Of a DNA stretch of 64,000 nt, positions 10,860 through 22,680 are shown piece after piece. The DNA is from Glaciozyma antarctica PI12 (Eukaryota > Basidiomycota > Microbotryomycetes > Kriegeriales > Camptobasidiaceae). Under the pieces are notes generated by a model. It had not been told where the DNA came from. It made no database searches and worked only from the letters and a program-made list of their open reading frames with translations. Numbering within the stretch: position 1 is the first letter of the stretch; each line of letters opens with the position of its first letter. The position numbers and the translations under genes were made by a program. The stretch lies in contig KZ627158.1 of the NCBI GenBank assembly GCA_002917775.1, positions 158,578-222,577 of the forward strand, in the 5' to 3' direction.

Positions 10860-13491
10860 CCATCGGCACCGACGCTGCTGCTCGAGTCGACGCCCTCGTC
10901 GACGCCGTAGCAGCGGACGACACTCTCTTTGTTCTCCACGAACTATCTCTCCTCCGTCGCGACCTCATCGACCACCCCCGTGCGCTCCTCCCCTCAAGCG
11001 CTCCGTATCCCGCTGACCCCGTCCGGCAGACTCCAAGACCGGCCTCTCCGCACTCCAAACCGCAGCCACCTCGTCCACGCCCCTGGCGCTCCTCTCCCTC
11101 CAGCTCCTCCTCCTCAGCGGCGCCTGGCCGACGGCGGGAGGACTCTGAAGTAGTGCGATAGCTCGTGCACGTGGGGCGGGGAATACGGAGGGTGTAAGGG
11201 CGATGGAAAAGTGGGAGAAAGGGGGCAAGGACGAAGGTGCGTCTTAAGCTCTGTGCACCGTGGGGGGAGGGAGCTGATCAGCTGGCGTGGCAGCGAGTAC
11301 GGCGAAGAATTTGTTGGAGATGCAGATCGACGGAGCGGAGGTCTGGATTCCGGAGAACCTCGAGCGGGCGTCGCAGAGGAGTGGAACGTGCGGGGAGTCG
11401 GAGGTCGCTTAGTCGAAGAGGGCGAGTCGAGGTGCGCGGCCGGTTGGAGACGAGCGTCAGGACGGTGACGAGCAGGACGGCACGGCGGAGAATAGCACCG
11501 CCTCGACCATGAGCTGCTCCCCACCGCCGTTCGACGCCCCCACCTCTCCTACTCGCAACGCCTCAGCGCCAGCAGAGACCTACTCGCTCCAGAAACACTC
11601 CCACACCGGTCCCTCGACTCCCTCCTTTTATCCCTCCACTTTCGTTCAGCCCTCACCCCCCACCCCTCCTCTCCTTCTTCCGACCCTCCGATCCCCGTTC
11701 GCCGATACGTCGGCGGCCTCTCGACCACTGTCACTGAAGACAACATCGCCGACCTCTTCGCCACTGTGATCTCACGCCCCTCTATTGGCCGGATGTCGCT
11801 ACACCAGGGGAAACAAGGCGGGCAGTACGCCTTCTGCTGGTCCAGATCCGCCGAGGAAGCCGACCGAGTCGAGGCCGCCTTTCATGGCAAGAAGGCGTTC
11901 GGTGGAGGCAAAATGTGCGTCTCGCATATGATCGACAAAGGGGTCCGCGATTCGCAGCAGATCATCCGTGCGGCGGAAATCGACGTTTTCGTCCGCAACC
12001 TCACCCTCGCAACGACAGAAGGCGACCTTTGGGACCTCTTCGCGCGGTACCTCTCGCACGTCCCGGTCGTCTCGATTGTAGTCAAGATGTCGGGGACAGG
12101 CCTCACCTCGTACGCGTTCGTCAGATTCGCCTCTTTGGACGACGCGCAGCGAGCAGTCAGCGCGCTCGAGGGCAAAGTCCTGAACGGGAACCAGCTCTTT
12201 CTGCGGCTCGCCGAAGAAGCGAGGGAATTCCTTCGTACCGGAGATCGCACCTCTTCGCCTTCTCGCATCGACGCTCCAGTCGAAGCACGGCAACGCGGTC
12301 GGTCGCGCAGTGCGAGTCCTCGCCGCGACTCCTCCTCCACTTCCCGCCTCCCTCAGCCCTCAATCCGGCCCGACCTCCCACCCACCACTTCTTCGAAATG
12401 CGCCCTATCCCCCGCGAGCAGGCACAGAATGCAGCTCCAGTCTCGTCCTCCGCACAACGCGACTCAGGTGGAGCTCGATCGCTGGGTGGAGTTTTCGTTC
12501 TACGGTCGCTTTCCAGCGGATTATCACACGAGTCCACCGGATTTGGTGAGGAGCAGACTTTCGAACGCGAACAGCTGGAGAACGTGAGTTCGCTTTTTCG
12601 AGCGAGCGAGAGAGCGAGGTGCTGATTTCGTCTTGCGGGCTGCAGGATCGCGTGTAAATCGTTTCCTCCGGTAGTGGGCGGAACCATTTGCATTGGTACG
12701 TTCGCTTTATCGACACGAGGAAGTGCGGGAGCTGACGAGACCTTCAGGACGAACGTGCGATTTTGCTCATCTCCGTATGCACCTCTGCCGATACTCTCGA
12801 AACTTGCGAAGTTCTAACGCTTCTTCTCTCACGCAGCATCGGAGCTACGACTTCCAGGTGGTCAGCTGGTTCATCCTCTTCAACAGTCCAATGTGTTGCG
12901 GTGCTCTTTCTGCTGCTCTGCTCGCTCGCTGACTTGCTCGCAGTCCCGCCACCTATCACCTCTCGTCTCCCTCCCACTCCCACGCACATCACTCCACGAT
13001 CAACAAATATATATCCATCCTCGCCATCTCACCAGCATCCTATCTATCCTCCAGCTCAATTCTCCCCTCCGGCGCCCGGATCCACGCACCCCAGCCTTCC
13101 CACAGGCTTCCAGCGTCCTCCCTCGACATCCGTCTACCCTATCCCACCAGCAGGCGTCTGCCCTCCCGCCGGCTTTTCCCTTCCCACACCCACCGCCCCC
13201 GCACCGCCTTCATCAGGCATGCAGCCCATCTTCGACCCTCCAGACCCTGCGTTCGACCGCACCCTCTCCCTCCGCGTCAAATTCGGGTGGGTACACCCCT
13301 AGCTCGCCGCACAAGTGCTCCTACGCTCTTGGAAAGCGTTTCCGATGGATCCGGGAATGGAGGAACGATACCGCGATTTTTTGAGGAGTCAAATGGGGGA
13401 GAGGAGGGAGCATTATGAGGGGTTCTCGAGGAGGTTGAGGGCATTCTGTGAGGCGAATCAGGCGTTTATGGATGAGGCGAAGGGGTTGTAA
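10860..13491 (+). pseudogene. Family 1 copy 2: ankyrin-like/RRM protein, broken
   Basis: The copy follows the synthetase by about 270 bp. Its N-terminal helix (ARVDALVDAVAADDTL, 10880-10930) lacks an ATG. The ankyrin-like part (GLSALQTAATSSTPLALL) follows an intron and meets an in-frame TGA near 11146, with a TAG near 11410 in the next exon. Two RRMs stay open at 11700-12220: RRYVGGLSTTVTEDNIADLF, then IDVFVRNLTLATTEGDLW with the RNP1-like strand SYAFVRFAS. A basic RS patch (RGRSRSASPRRDSS) follows. The C-terminal module (DPAFDRTLSLRVKFGWV) is interrupted by TAG at 13300 yet continues recognisably to TAA at 13491. At least three stops relative to copy 3 make a functional full-length product unlikely; the RRM part alone might still be expressed. 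Confidence 0.65.
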
Positions 13492-13547
13492 AAAGCTGAA
13501 TACACTGTTGTCGACGCGCGCTCGCGGCCAAGTCCCGCACTCCTGGC

Positions 13548-16010
13548 TTGCCTGCACGCTCCCCTTCTTGGTTTCCTCCCCCCAACTGCAGCGGAGCTCA
13601 GGCGACAGCTGACCTCTCTATTCTGGAGACCACGCCCAACACGGAAGCTGTGCCTGGACCAGCAGATGCTCTCGTCGACGCCGTCGCAGCGGACGACACT
13701 CTCGCCGTCTTGACGGAGCTCTCGCTCCTCCCCCGCGGTTTCGAGGACTATTCGCGTACGCCTCTTCGTTTTCACTACTTGCATCCTACTAACTAAGCAC
13801 TGCAGACTCGACGAAAGGCCTCTCGGCGCTCCAGGTTGCGGCGATATCGTCCTCGTCGCGCGCGCTGCTCTCCCTCCAGATCTTGCTCGGCGGCGGCGCT
13901 TCGCCTCGCACCGGAGGTAGCGGAAGCGCGATTGCGTGAGGGAAGGCTGCGGAGAATCGGGAGGCGGTGCGGGTGATGGAGAGGTGGCATGCGGGAGCTA
14001 AGGAAGAAGGTACGTCGGACTCTATCTCGCGACTCGGAGGGCGTCCAGTGGGCTGATCTGGCTCGCAGCGGTGACTGCGAGGGCGTTGTTTGAGATGGAT
14101 TTTGCCAGTGCGAAGGTATGGATTGAGGAACATCTCGAGGGAGCGGAAATGCTGGGGAGCCGGAGCTGCGTGGAGTCCGAGGTCGCGCTGGAGAGAGCTG
14201 GGGCGACGAGGGACGACAACGAGAAGAACGACAACGCTGAACGTTCCGACTACAAGAGCTCCTCGGCCCCTTCCGACGCTCCCGTCTCGCCGACCGCCAG
14301 CAGCGCACCGGCGCCAACTCTCTCCTCGATCCCGACTCAGCTCCGCATCAGCGGTCTTCCCCCGGACATGAAGCCCGAGCATCTCAGCAATCTCCTCTCC
14401 AAATTCATCCCTCGCTCCTCGATTGGTAACATCCTGCCCGGCGCGCGCAAGAAACGCCGGCACGCGTTCAACTGCTGGATCAAGACCGACGAGGAGGCGA
14501 GCCAAGTCAAAGCGGCCCTCGATGGGGTGTCGGAGCTCTTCGGAGGGGCCGTTCAGGTCTCGACTGTTCGCGAGACGTCCAAGAAGTCCGGCGTGCGGCC
14601 GCTCGGCGAGAGCGCTCAAGCGAACGGCTTCGACATCTTCGTACGCCACCTCGCCCTCGGAACGACGAAGGACGACCTCGAGAACCTCTTCTGGCAGAAA
14701 TTCCCGCACATCAAGCTTCTTTCGGTCAATCTCATCTTCGCGTCGACGGGATTCGGGTCGTCGGCGTTCTTCAAGGTCGGCTCCTCGCAGGAAGCGCAGG
14801 AAGCCGCCAGCGCGCTCGAAGGGCAGATTCTACCGCGCGCCTCGTCGTCGAAGGAGGCCACTCGAATCGAAACACATCAACGCGGTCGTCCGCGCAGCGC
14901 AAGCCCTCGACGACACGCCTCGACCTCCTCCCTCCCCTCGTCCATGGATCGACTCGCTTCAGGGTCTCGCCCCTTCCCCGCTCGTCCGCCGTTCGAGGGC
15001 GCCGGCGCGTCGTTCTCTAGTAGACTTCCAGCCAATTACCAGGGCAGCTCGGCGCTGAAAGCGGGATGGAGGAGGCGAGTTGATTTCGTCGCGAGTGAGA
15101 AAGCGAGAGGCTGATGTACCTTGGGGCGATCCAGGAGCGCGTTCAATTCGCCCCCTCCCGTCGTAGGGGAAGGCGTTCATTCGGGTTAGTCTGAGTTCTT
15201 TTTCTGAGCCCGGTGGGAGGCTAACGAGACTGGCAGGACGACCTTTCGATTTTGCGCACCTCTGTGTGTTCTCTCGCTCATCATTCGCTGATGCGCTTTT
15301 TCTCTCAGAGCCTCGGACCCTCGCTTTCCTAGCAGCTACGTCGCCTATTCTTCACCTCAGGCTCATAAATCTCGTCACTTCGCCTCCCTGCGACGAGCTC
15401 GCTGACCTCGGCCACCTTCGCAGTCCCCTAGGAGCCAGATCCTCAGCCGTTCCGCCTCCCCCCTCTCTCCAACATCGCTTCAACACAGTTCGCAACGCCT
15501 TACGCCACCGCGACAGCTTCTCTCCAGCAACAAAGTCGCCTTCCCGCGCAGTTCAACCATGCTCGACCAGGCTCGACCCAGGCCGCTCAACAAATGCGCG
15601 CTCAACAAATCCTCCACCCTCCCCCGCCAACGCGCCATTTTCCTCCCGGAAGATACCTCCCCCAATCCTCCCCACCACCCTCCCCCGCTGTCCCTTACTC
15701 AGCCACCGGCCCCTCTTTCGACACGCAGCCCATCTTCAACCCTTCCGACCCCGCCTTCGACCGCACCCACTATCTCCCAGTCACATTCGGTTGGGTTCTT
15801 CCTGACCTCGCGGAGCAGGCGCTCCGTCGGGAGGGCTCGAGGAAGTCTTTCCCGAACGACCCAGCGAAGCAGGAGCGGTACTGCGAGTTCTTGCGGAGCC
15901 AGATTGTCGGCGGGGGGAAGGGACATTACGAGAGGTTTTCGAAGATGTTGAGGGTGGTTTGTGAGGAGAATCAGGAGTTCATGGATACGGCGAACAGGAG
16001 GAGGACGTAG
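13548..16010 (+). pseudogene. Family 1 copy 3: ankyrin-like/RRM protein, probably broken
   Basis: This copy is closest to copy 2 and lies head-to-tail with it. The N-terminal helix (PADALVDAVAADDTLAVL) again has no in-frame ATG. The ankyrin-like exon (GLSALQVAAISSSSRALL) contains an in-frame TGA near 13937, after which the homology resumes (NREAVRVMERWHAGAKEE). The exon from 14071 is open for over 300 codons and holds two RRMs: LRISGLPPDMKPEHLSNLL with HAFNCWIKT, then FDIFVRHLALGTTKDDLENL with SSAFFKVGS. An RS patch and several short introns follow. The C-terminal module is intact (FDRTHYLPVTFGWVLPDLAE, then KHYERFSKML type helices) to TAG 16010. A single stop separates this copy from an intact gene, so error or readthrough cannot be excluded. 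Confidence 0.55.
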
Positions 16011-16235
16011 ATTGAGGTCCGAGGAGGTGGAATTTGTTTGTTTCGGTGCGAGATCCTCGGTTTGCTCGCGGAGTTATTCGACATTTCCTTTCATCCTCCC
16101 TCTGCTGGGCCTGCTTCCACCGCAACAGCCGCGACGAGAGACTTGGAATCCGTACGAAGCGGGACGCCGGAAGGAACGTTCGAACTTGGAGCCAGCTCTC
16201 TGCCTTGTCCACTCTGCTCCCTGGCCGTTTGCGAG

Positions 16236-18243
16236 ATGGCTGCACCACTCCCTCCCTTGGAAATCGAGCTCCTTCCCTACATCAGCACCAACTCAGCCAC
16301 CTCCTCCGTCTCGAGCCTCAAGTCTTTCGGCGCGCTTCCTTCCGAGTCTCCTCCTCACGCCTACCTCTCCTCCACTCGTACCCGCACCTCAGTCGTACAA
16401 GCTGCTGAGACTTTAGCGCAAGAGCTACCTCCGATCGACTACGGACGTGGAGCCTGGGGCTTCGTCTGGTCGAGCTTCGTACTGGAAACGTGCATTTGGG
16501 GGTACTCAGGCGTGCGCACTCCTTCATAGCGTCCGGACGATGCTGATGCTGCTTGACAGACGTTTGGAGTGATACAAGTGTATTTATCTTCGCATGCGCC
16601 GTTCGATAAGGCGTCTATGGCGGCGATAGGAGCGGTGGGGACCGTCGGACTGGCGCTGCAGTACTGCCTTCCTTCGCTGCTCATCTTTGTCTACCGCCGG
16701 TACCCCGACAAGGCGAAGATGATGCTGTGGGTATCAATGTTGGTTAGCTGTGGGAGTATGCTTATCTCGAGCTGGGCGACGCAGGTGAGTCGCGTTGGCG
16801 AGGCGCATGGCGAGGCGCAGGAGCTGATGAACTCGAGCAACAGGTCTGGCAGCTTATTCTGCTTCAAGGAGTGCTTTGCGGGATAGGTACAAAAACTCTT
16901 ATCTGCTCTGTTGTATCGCATGAGCTGACTCTCTCTCAATTGACAGCGAACGCAACACTTTACACGCCGACGATGATCTGGATGCAGGTCAGTTCATCTT
17001 CCCCTGCTCGTGTGCCTCGCTCACGATTAGCTTAGGAATGGTTCGTCGAGCGCAGAGGGTAGCTCACTTCTTCTTCCCCTCTCACAAGTTGCTGACCGTG
17101 CGACAGAACCGCCTCGGGGATCATCTTCGCAGGAACCGGCAGTGCGCCCCATCTCCTTCGCTCTCAGCTCTCTCACCTTAAATAACCTCATACACAGTCG
17201 GAGGCTTTATCTTCCCGTTTCTAATCGGCGCCCTCCTCGACTCTCGCGGGTTCGCCTTCACGACTCGGATTTGGGCCCTCGTCACTTTCGTCACTTTCTC
17301 CGGATCAATTTACACTCTCAACCCTCGGATTCCAGCCCTTCGATACAGAAAGGGTGAGAAACGAGGCGGCTTCGCACCAATCGACTGGTCTTTCGCACGA
17401 AACCCCACCGCAGTGATAATGGTGCGTCCCTCCTTCCTCGCACCCAGACCTCGCTAACTCCCTCGGACAGTGCCTCACAGCCTTTATCGCGGGATTGGCC
17501 TCGTTCCCTGTCTCCCTCTACATTCCAACTTTCACCGTCGCTCTCGCCTCCCCCATGTCCGGCACCGTCGTCCTGGCAGTCTTCAACGCCGCGAACGTCG
17601 TTGGCCAACTCGCGGTCGGCTGGCTCTCAGATCGCTTCGCGTACCCTCTCATCCTCGTTATCATCGGTTTGGCGTGCGCAGTGACAGTGAGTATTCCCTC
17701 GCTTGCGAAGAATGATCGATACTGACGAGGAGCAGGCTTTTGGGAGCTGGGGAACCGCCGACACGCTCGGCAAGGTGATGGGGTTCGCCGTTGTATACGG
17801 AGGCTTCTCCACCAACTGTGCCGTCTGGGGTGCCGTCTCCCGCGAAATAGCAGGTGAGCCGATCCGCCTCCACATTGGGCGAGAAGAGCTCACTCGGAGA
17901 CGCAGGTCGCAACTCGCAGACCTCTGGCCTGATCTTCTGCGCGCTATGCATCTTTCGAGGACTTGCTAGTATCACAGGTCCTATGATTGCTTCGGCGCTC
18001 TACGATCCTCACCTCATTAACGACGGGTTCGTCCGTTCCTCCCTTCTTCGTTCATCACTGACTCCCCGAGCGCAGGTCAAGCTGGGGAAGGTTCGGATTT
18101 CGAAGCGTGATGATTTTGTGCGTGCTTTTCGTTGCGTGGATTGCTGGGAAGAGCTGATGGGAGTTAGTGTGGGAGCTATGTCGGTGGGATCGGCGATGGG
18201 GGGCGTGGCGCTGGCGGGGGTGAGGAGGAGGAGGGTGGCGTAG
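16236..18243 (+). CDS. Major facilitator permease, monocarboxylate-transporter type
   Basis: A plasma-membrane transporter of the fungal MCT/MCH group, likely moving a small organic acid or similar solute by proton coupling; the substrate is not evident. An acidic cytosolic N-terminus of about 65 residues is followed by GAWGFVWSSFVLE and GTFGVIQVYL, the usual first-helix region. Further membrane segments are clear (GLALQYCLPSLLIFVYRR, GGFIFPFLIGALLDSRG, CLTAFIAGLASFPVSLYI, LAVFNAANVVGQLAVGWLSD). The GQLAVGWLSDR loop is the MFS signature between helices 8 and 9. About nine short introns are spliced with GCTGA-type branch motifs; the last helix (GVALAGV) is reached after two introns and ends in a basic tail. 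The gene is isolated between family 1 copies 3 and 4. Confidence 0.85.
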
Positions 18244-18363
18244 GTGAGTTGAGCTTGCGAAGCTCGGGAGATGACTCGCTGACTCGCTTTGCCAAAGGAG
18301 CCTTGGACGTCGGTGCTGCAATTGTATTGCGATGTATGAGAAAAGACTGCAGACGGCGGAGGT

Positions 18364-18393
18364 GGACATCGGTGAACATCGGTGAACATCGGG
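18364..18393. repeat. Short 10-bp tandem repeat, three units
   Basis: The unit ACATCGGTGA is repeated about three times at 18366-18395, in the 3' flank between the permease and family 1 copy 4. It has no visible coding role. Confidence 0.8.
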
Positions 18394-18512
18394 AGAGCTC
18401 GTCCCGGCGAGGGACATATCGCTCTCGACACAGTTTCTCCCAGCAGATTCTCCCAGCTCGCTCAAACTCCACCGATCCAGGAATCCGCAATCAAAACCAT
18501 TCTAGCCCCTCG

Positions 18513-20340
18513 CTAGCGACTCTTCTCCTCTCCTCGCCTAACCTCCCCCATAAACCTCTCGCCCTCCCTCCCAAACTCTCTCACCTGCGCCAAAAGCCCC
18601 TCACTGCGCGTCCAAAAACGCCTCATAAAGCAACTGCGTCCTCTCATCCTCGAATGGTGCAGCCTGCTCGAACGCCCGTTCAGCGGAGGAGGAGGGAAGG
18701 AATCCGAAGGAGGTGGAGAGGGTGATGGTGCGGGAGAAGGTGGGAGAGAGCGGGAAGAAGATGGGTTACGAGAGGGCGGAGAGGGCCGGAGGAATTGATG
18801 GGGAGGGAGGAGAGGGAGAGGGGACGGTGATGATGGTGCTGGTCGAGGCTTCCGGGAGGTCTCGACGGGAGGAAGAGGGCTGGCGCAGGGAAAAGCGGTT
18901 GTCATCGCGCGAGATCGCTGGAGAATTCCTGAGAGAGAGACCGTCAGCAGCGCCGAGAACGAAGTAGCGAAACCAACTCGCAATCTCTGACGAACCCTCC
19001 TCTCCGTTTCATCCCCCCTCGACTCCATTTGCCGCCAGGCAGCTCGACCACGACTTGGTCGCAGGTCCGGAGAGCGTTCTCGTGGCTCGACTGAGGAATT
19101 CTGTCGACGAGGGCGAGAGGAGAAGGCAGAGTCGGTGGGGGAGCGAGCGCGAGACTCAGCTCGGTCGGGAGACCGGCGAGAAAGAGGCGAGCGACTGGGT
19201 TTTCGAGGAGGAGATCGAGATTGAGGTCGCGGTGGAAGGAATGGAGGGTAGCGATCTCGAAAAGAGGGCGGAGGAGAGTCGCGGCGTTCCTTCTTGCGTC
19301 CGCCTTGTCGGTCCTGCTTCCGCTCCGCCATAACAGTGAGCGACCGCGATTGGAACGGCGCCAAATGGAAATCCTTGATCGCCCGCTTTTGTTGTTCCTC
19401 GTTCGCCACGCTTACGAACGCAAACTGTCCCCCCGGGTGCGGATGCAGCGCGATGTCTCCCACATCACCGATGTTCTCCGCAAAGAGCCTTCGAATATCG
19501 ACGTCGCGGACGGAAGAGCCAAGGTTCCCCACGAACAGACGAGGACGACTGTTGCCAGGATCCTTCCGTTCGAGTTCGATGACGACTGGGCGCGCCTTGG
19601 ACGAGGGTCGCATGGAGCGCGTCCACGACTTTGAAACCGTCCGAGAGGTGCCGGAGCTTGACGAAGCTGTAGGCTCCTGTCGAAGCGCGGTGAAGGGTGA
19701 CTTTTTCGACCGCTTCGACCAAGCGGGCTAAGTGATGTCGGACGTCGCGCTCGGTGAAGTGAGATGGGAGATTGCCGATGAAGATCCGAGGAGGTGGACG
19801 AGGAGGAGATTCGGCGCGAGGACGTGGGGGAAGAGCGGGGCGAGAGGGGGCAGGGCTGGGTGGTTGAGGCTTGCCTCGGTCGAATGCGACCTTGACTTGC
19901 GATCCGAGAAGGTTCGCACCATCGACCGAAGAGATGGCGCGGAGAGCGTCTGCGTGCGTCGCCACCGTCACGAAAGCCATCTTCCCCCAAGGGTGATTGA
20001 TGATCATGAAGCCAGTCAGTGCCCGGACTCCCGCCGAGATGAAGAGGTTCGAGAGACCTTTCCGCAACGCCTCGCTCCCTTCGGTGCTGGGGAGACGACC
20101 GATGTAAAGGGAAGCTGGAACGGCGAGAGGAGGAGAGCTCTGCTGGTGTATCCCAAACTGGCGCTCGCGGTTGTCGTCCGTCGAGAGCTCCCCTCGATGG
20201 AGGTCCTTCGGCAGGACTATGCTCGCCCGCCGTGACTGCGAATCCGAGACGGTTCAGCTCACTCCCTCCTTGCTAAGCCAACACGCTTACTTGTCTTCCT
20301 TCTGACCTTCTTCGAGCTCCTCAGCGAGTCTAAGGACCGG
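18513..20340 (-). pseudogene. Family 1 copy 4: three-RRM protein with FSRT-type module, frame-broken
   Basis: Reading leftward, a remnant of the ankyrin-like end (LRLAEELEEGQKED, near 20300) joins across an intron to RRM1 (SLYIGRLPSTEGSEAL, KMAFVTVATH), RRM2 (PRIFIGNLPSHFTERDV, GAYSFVKLR) and RRM3 (PRLFVGNLGSSVRDVDI, GQFAFVSVAN). RRM2 and RRM3 lie in different frames, with one extra C in a CCC run near 19600. An RS-rich stretch (SRSPPRKPSRSP, RSPDRAESRARS) follows RRM3. The C-terminal module (SPTFSRTITLSTSFGFLP) ends at a TGA just after LLYEAFLDAQ, near 18600, while its final helix continues in another frame. No ATG is visible. The RRMs are close to consensus for the family, so loss of function is recent or partly an assembly artefact. 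Confidence 0.55.
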
Positions 20341-20735
20341 AGCTTCCCCTGCGCGTCGGAGGGATGAGGGAGGAAGATGTCGAAGGTGGAGGCGTCGGCG
20401 CACCTTCGGGATCGGCCTGGCGAAGTCGAGCACGGCCCAGCAGGGTTAGCTACTCCTACGCCGCGATCTTAGTAGAGCTGGTTCGTGGTCGGAGTGCAAC
20501 GAGCGCTCGAAGCTGAATCTGCCCAACTTGAAGTCGTTTTGCAGCGAGAGCGCTTGCTCCTTGTCCACTTCCCTCGCTCGTCAAGCTTCCAAAGAAGTAG
20601 CTACTACTCCTCCAGTCGACTCAGGACCAGCCAGAGAGCCCAGTGAGGGAGCGGAAGAAAGCTTGTTAGGCACCGACCCCTCCGACCCCTCCATTCGCCA
20701 CCAACCCTCCGACTCAGCAACACCCCCTCACCGCC
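20341..20735. promoter_or_regulatory. Divergent upstream region between family 1 copies 4 and 5
   Basis: About 395 bp separate the recognisable parts of the two divergent copies. It presumably holds the promoter of copy 5 and the missing 5' exons or promoter of copy 4. No motif stands out beyond CT-rich tracts before ATG 20736. Confidence 0.45.
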
Positions 20736-22346
20736 ATGCAGAAGCGCGTCAACGAGCTCGTGAACGCCGTCGACCGTGAAGACGTCCTAGGCGTCCTCTC
20801 TAAGCTGTCGAAGCTCGACGACGCCGACATCGACCAGGACAGTGGGTGGTTTCTTCTGGGATGAGCTGGCAATGGAGGACAGCTGATGACTGTGGCGTTG
20901 CAGACTCCTCTCTGCGCCTCAGCGCGCTTCAAACTGCCGTATCTCGCCACAGCCCCAAGCTCTTCCTCATAGCACAACTCCTTCTCCTGCGCGGCGCCAA
21001 CCCAGACTTTATCGGACCGATGACCTCTGCGCGGGAACGAGCAAAGAATGTCAAGAACGTACGAGCGCTGGATTTGATGAGGCAATGGGACAGGGGGATC
21101 AAGGACGAAGGTGAGTTCGTCTCAAGCAGTGAGACGGAGGGAGGGAGGGATGCTGATTGGGTGTGGCTGCCAGCGGCGACGGGGGAGAACCTGCTCAAGA
21201 TGACTCCCAAGGAAGCCGAAGCGTGGATCTACGAGACGTTCGACCGGCCCAAGGACGCCCCGATTCGACACGCCGGCGTGCACTCTGCGCCCCCACACTA
21301 CGACCACCGCTCACCGCCTTTCCAACCCTTCCCTCCTCCTTTCGGCCTCACGCACCTCGTCTTCACCTACCTCCCCATCCACTGCGACGAGGACGTCCTG
21401 CGCGACCACCTCCTACGCCTCTTCCTTCGCATCGGCATCTCGCACCAGCGCTGGATCAAGATCGTCGACCGACCCTACGGCAGGATAGCGTTCACCGAGA
21501 TGGACACCCCTGCCCAAGCGCGAGCCATTATCGATTCGCTCGACCGCGTCGACCTGCTCGGATCCAAGATCAAGATCGAATTCGACCGCACCGCTCCCGC
21601 TCCCCTTCCTCCGCCCTTTCCCCGTCCTCCGCCCTCCCACCCGCTCCGAATCCGCGTGCGCAACCTCCCCGCCTCTTTCGCGGAAGTGGACGTCCGCCGC
21701 CTCTTCTCCTGCGCGGTAGGAGACGTTCAGGCGGTGTCGTTCCGCGCTGCGGGGGCCGGGTGGGACAGCTTCGTCACGCTGTGGAACCCCGCTGATGGGG
21801 AGCGAGCTATTGCTGCTCTGGATGGGCTGCTGGTGGAGGGCGCGCCGTTGTATGTCGAGTACGAGCGGAGGGAACCTGCGTATGAAGGGGGGTGGAGCGA
21901 GCGTAACTGCTCTCCGTACGATGTGAGGGGACGACAGGAGTGGGATTCGTACCCCCGGTGCTCTCCACCTCGTCGTCCATTCGAAGGATCGACTAGCTCC
22001 CGCTCGCGTGACGGACGCTCCCGCTCGCGTGACGGACGCTCCCGCTCGCCGGATGGACGCCGAGAGCAGAGTTACGGACGTGCGAGTCCAGAGAGGAGGC
22101 GCTCGTGAGTTGTTTCCTCTCCACCACTGCGTAGAGCTGATCCTGATTTCTGCTCTCGCAAGCTCCATTACCTCCTCGGTCGGTCGCTCTCCCACCGCTC
22201 TTCGCGCGCACCCACACTCGTTGCCGATCGACCCTGCGACCAGCGTCTCGGTCACGTTCAACTACGCGCATGCGGCGGATGGGAAGCGAAATAGACGGCA
22301 GGAGGTGCGCGGTGGCTCGCAGGGGGGTGGAGCGAAGGAGTGGTAG
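20736..22346 (+). CDS. Family 1 copy 5: ankyrin-like protein with two RRMs and an RS tail, intact
   Basis: One of two copies that read through cleanly, about 470 residues in four exons. Residues 1-36 form an amphipathic helix pair (RVNELVNAVDREDVLGVL). Residues 37-104 look like ankyrin repeats (LRLSALQTAVSRHSPKL, LLLLRGANPDF). A helix (LLKMTPKEAEAWI) follows. RRM1 spans roughly 158-236 (LVFTYLPIHCDEDVL, GRIAFTEMD) and RRM2 258-330 (IRVRNLPASFAEVDVRRL, SFVTLWNPADGERA). The RNP1 aromatics are reduced, so RNA binding may be weak or altered. An Arg/Ser tail includes three tandem RSRSRDG units. The last exon (SVSVTFNYAHAADG) is only weakly like the C-terminal module of its paralogues. Intron positions in the ankyrin-like part match copy 6. 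An RNA-processing or nuclear-speckle role is inference from RRM plus RS. Confidence 0.75.
21997..22059 (+). repeat. 21-bp tandem repeat, three units, encoding the RS tail
   Basis: Units at 21997-22017 and 22018-22038 are identical and the third, 22039-22059, differs at three positions. Each encodes SRSRDGR or SRSPDGR in frame with copy 5, so it lengthens the Arg/Ser tail by seven residues per unit. Confidence 0.9.
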
Positions 22347-22680
22347 ATGGAGGGGAGGAGGGAGGAGGGGAGGGGGGATGGGGAGGGAACGTAGTTCCAG
22401 ATTTACTTGCTTTGCACCATCTTTGCACTTAACTAGCTTTATATACACATCGTCGGCGTGTAAGCTGTGTCTCCCTCAAGAAGCCGAAGCTCTGAAGAAC
22501 AGTCGCGCGAAGCGCGTCCTCTGCCTCCTCCGTTCCCCTTCACCTCCCCCACCCCGCCCTCTCCGAACCAGCAAGGCCGCAGTCGTCACACAACCGCCAA
22601 GTCCCACGGCGGCCCCGATTCCTCGCTTCAAGCGGCTGTCAACCCACCCACCTCTCGCGCTCCTCGGCTGCAACGGCGCG
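22347..22680. other. Intergenic region between family 1 copies 5 and 6
   Basis: It holds the purine-rich 3' flank of copy 5 and the promoter of copy 6. No gene is supported. Confidence 0.5.

Noticed and set aside
10860-16010. RIP-like hypermutation of the duplicated copies
   Set aside because: A few stops could come from CGA to TGA, but single-base gains and losses are as common and there is no general loss of CpG in these copies by eye.
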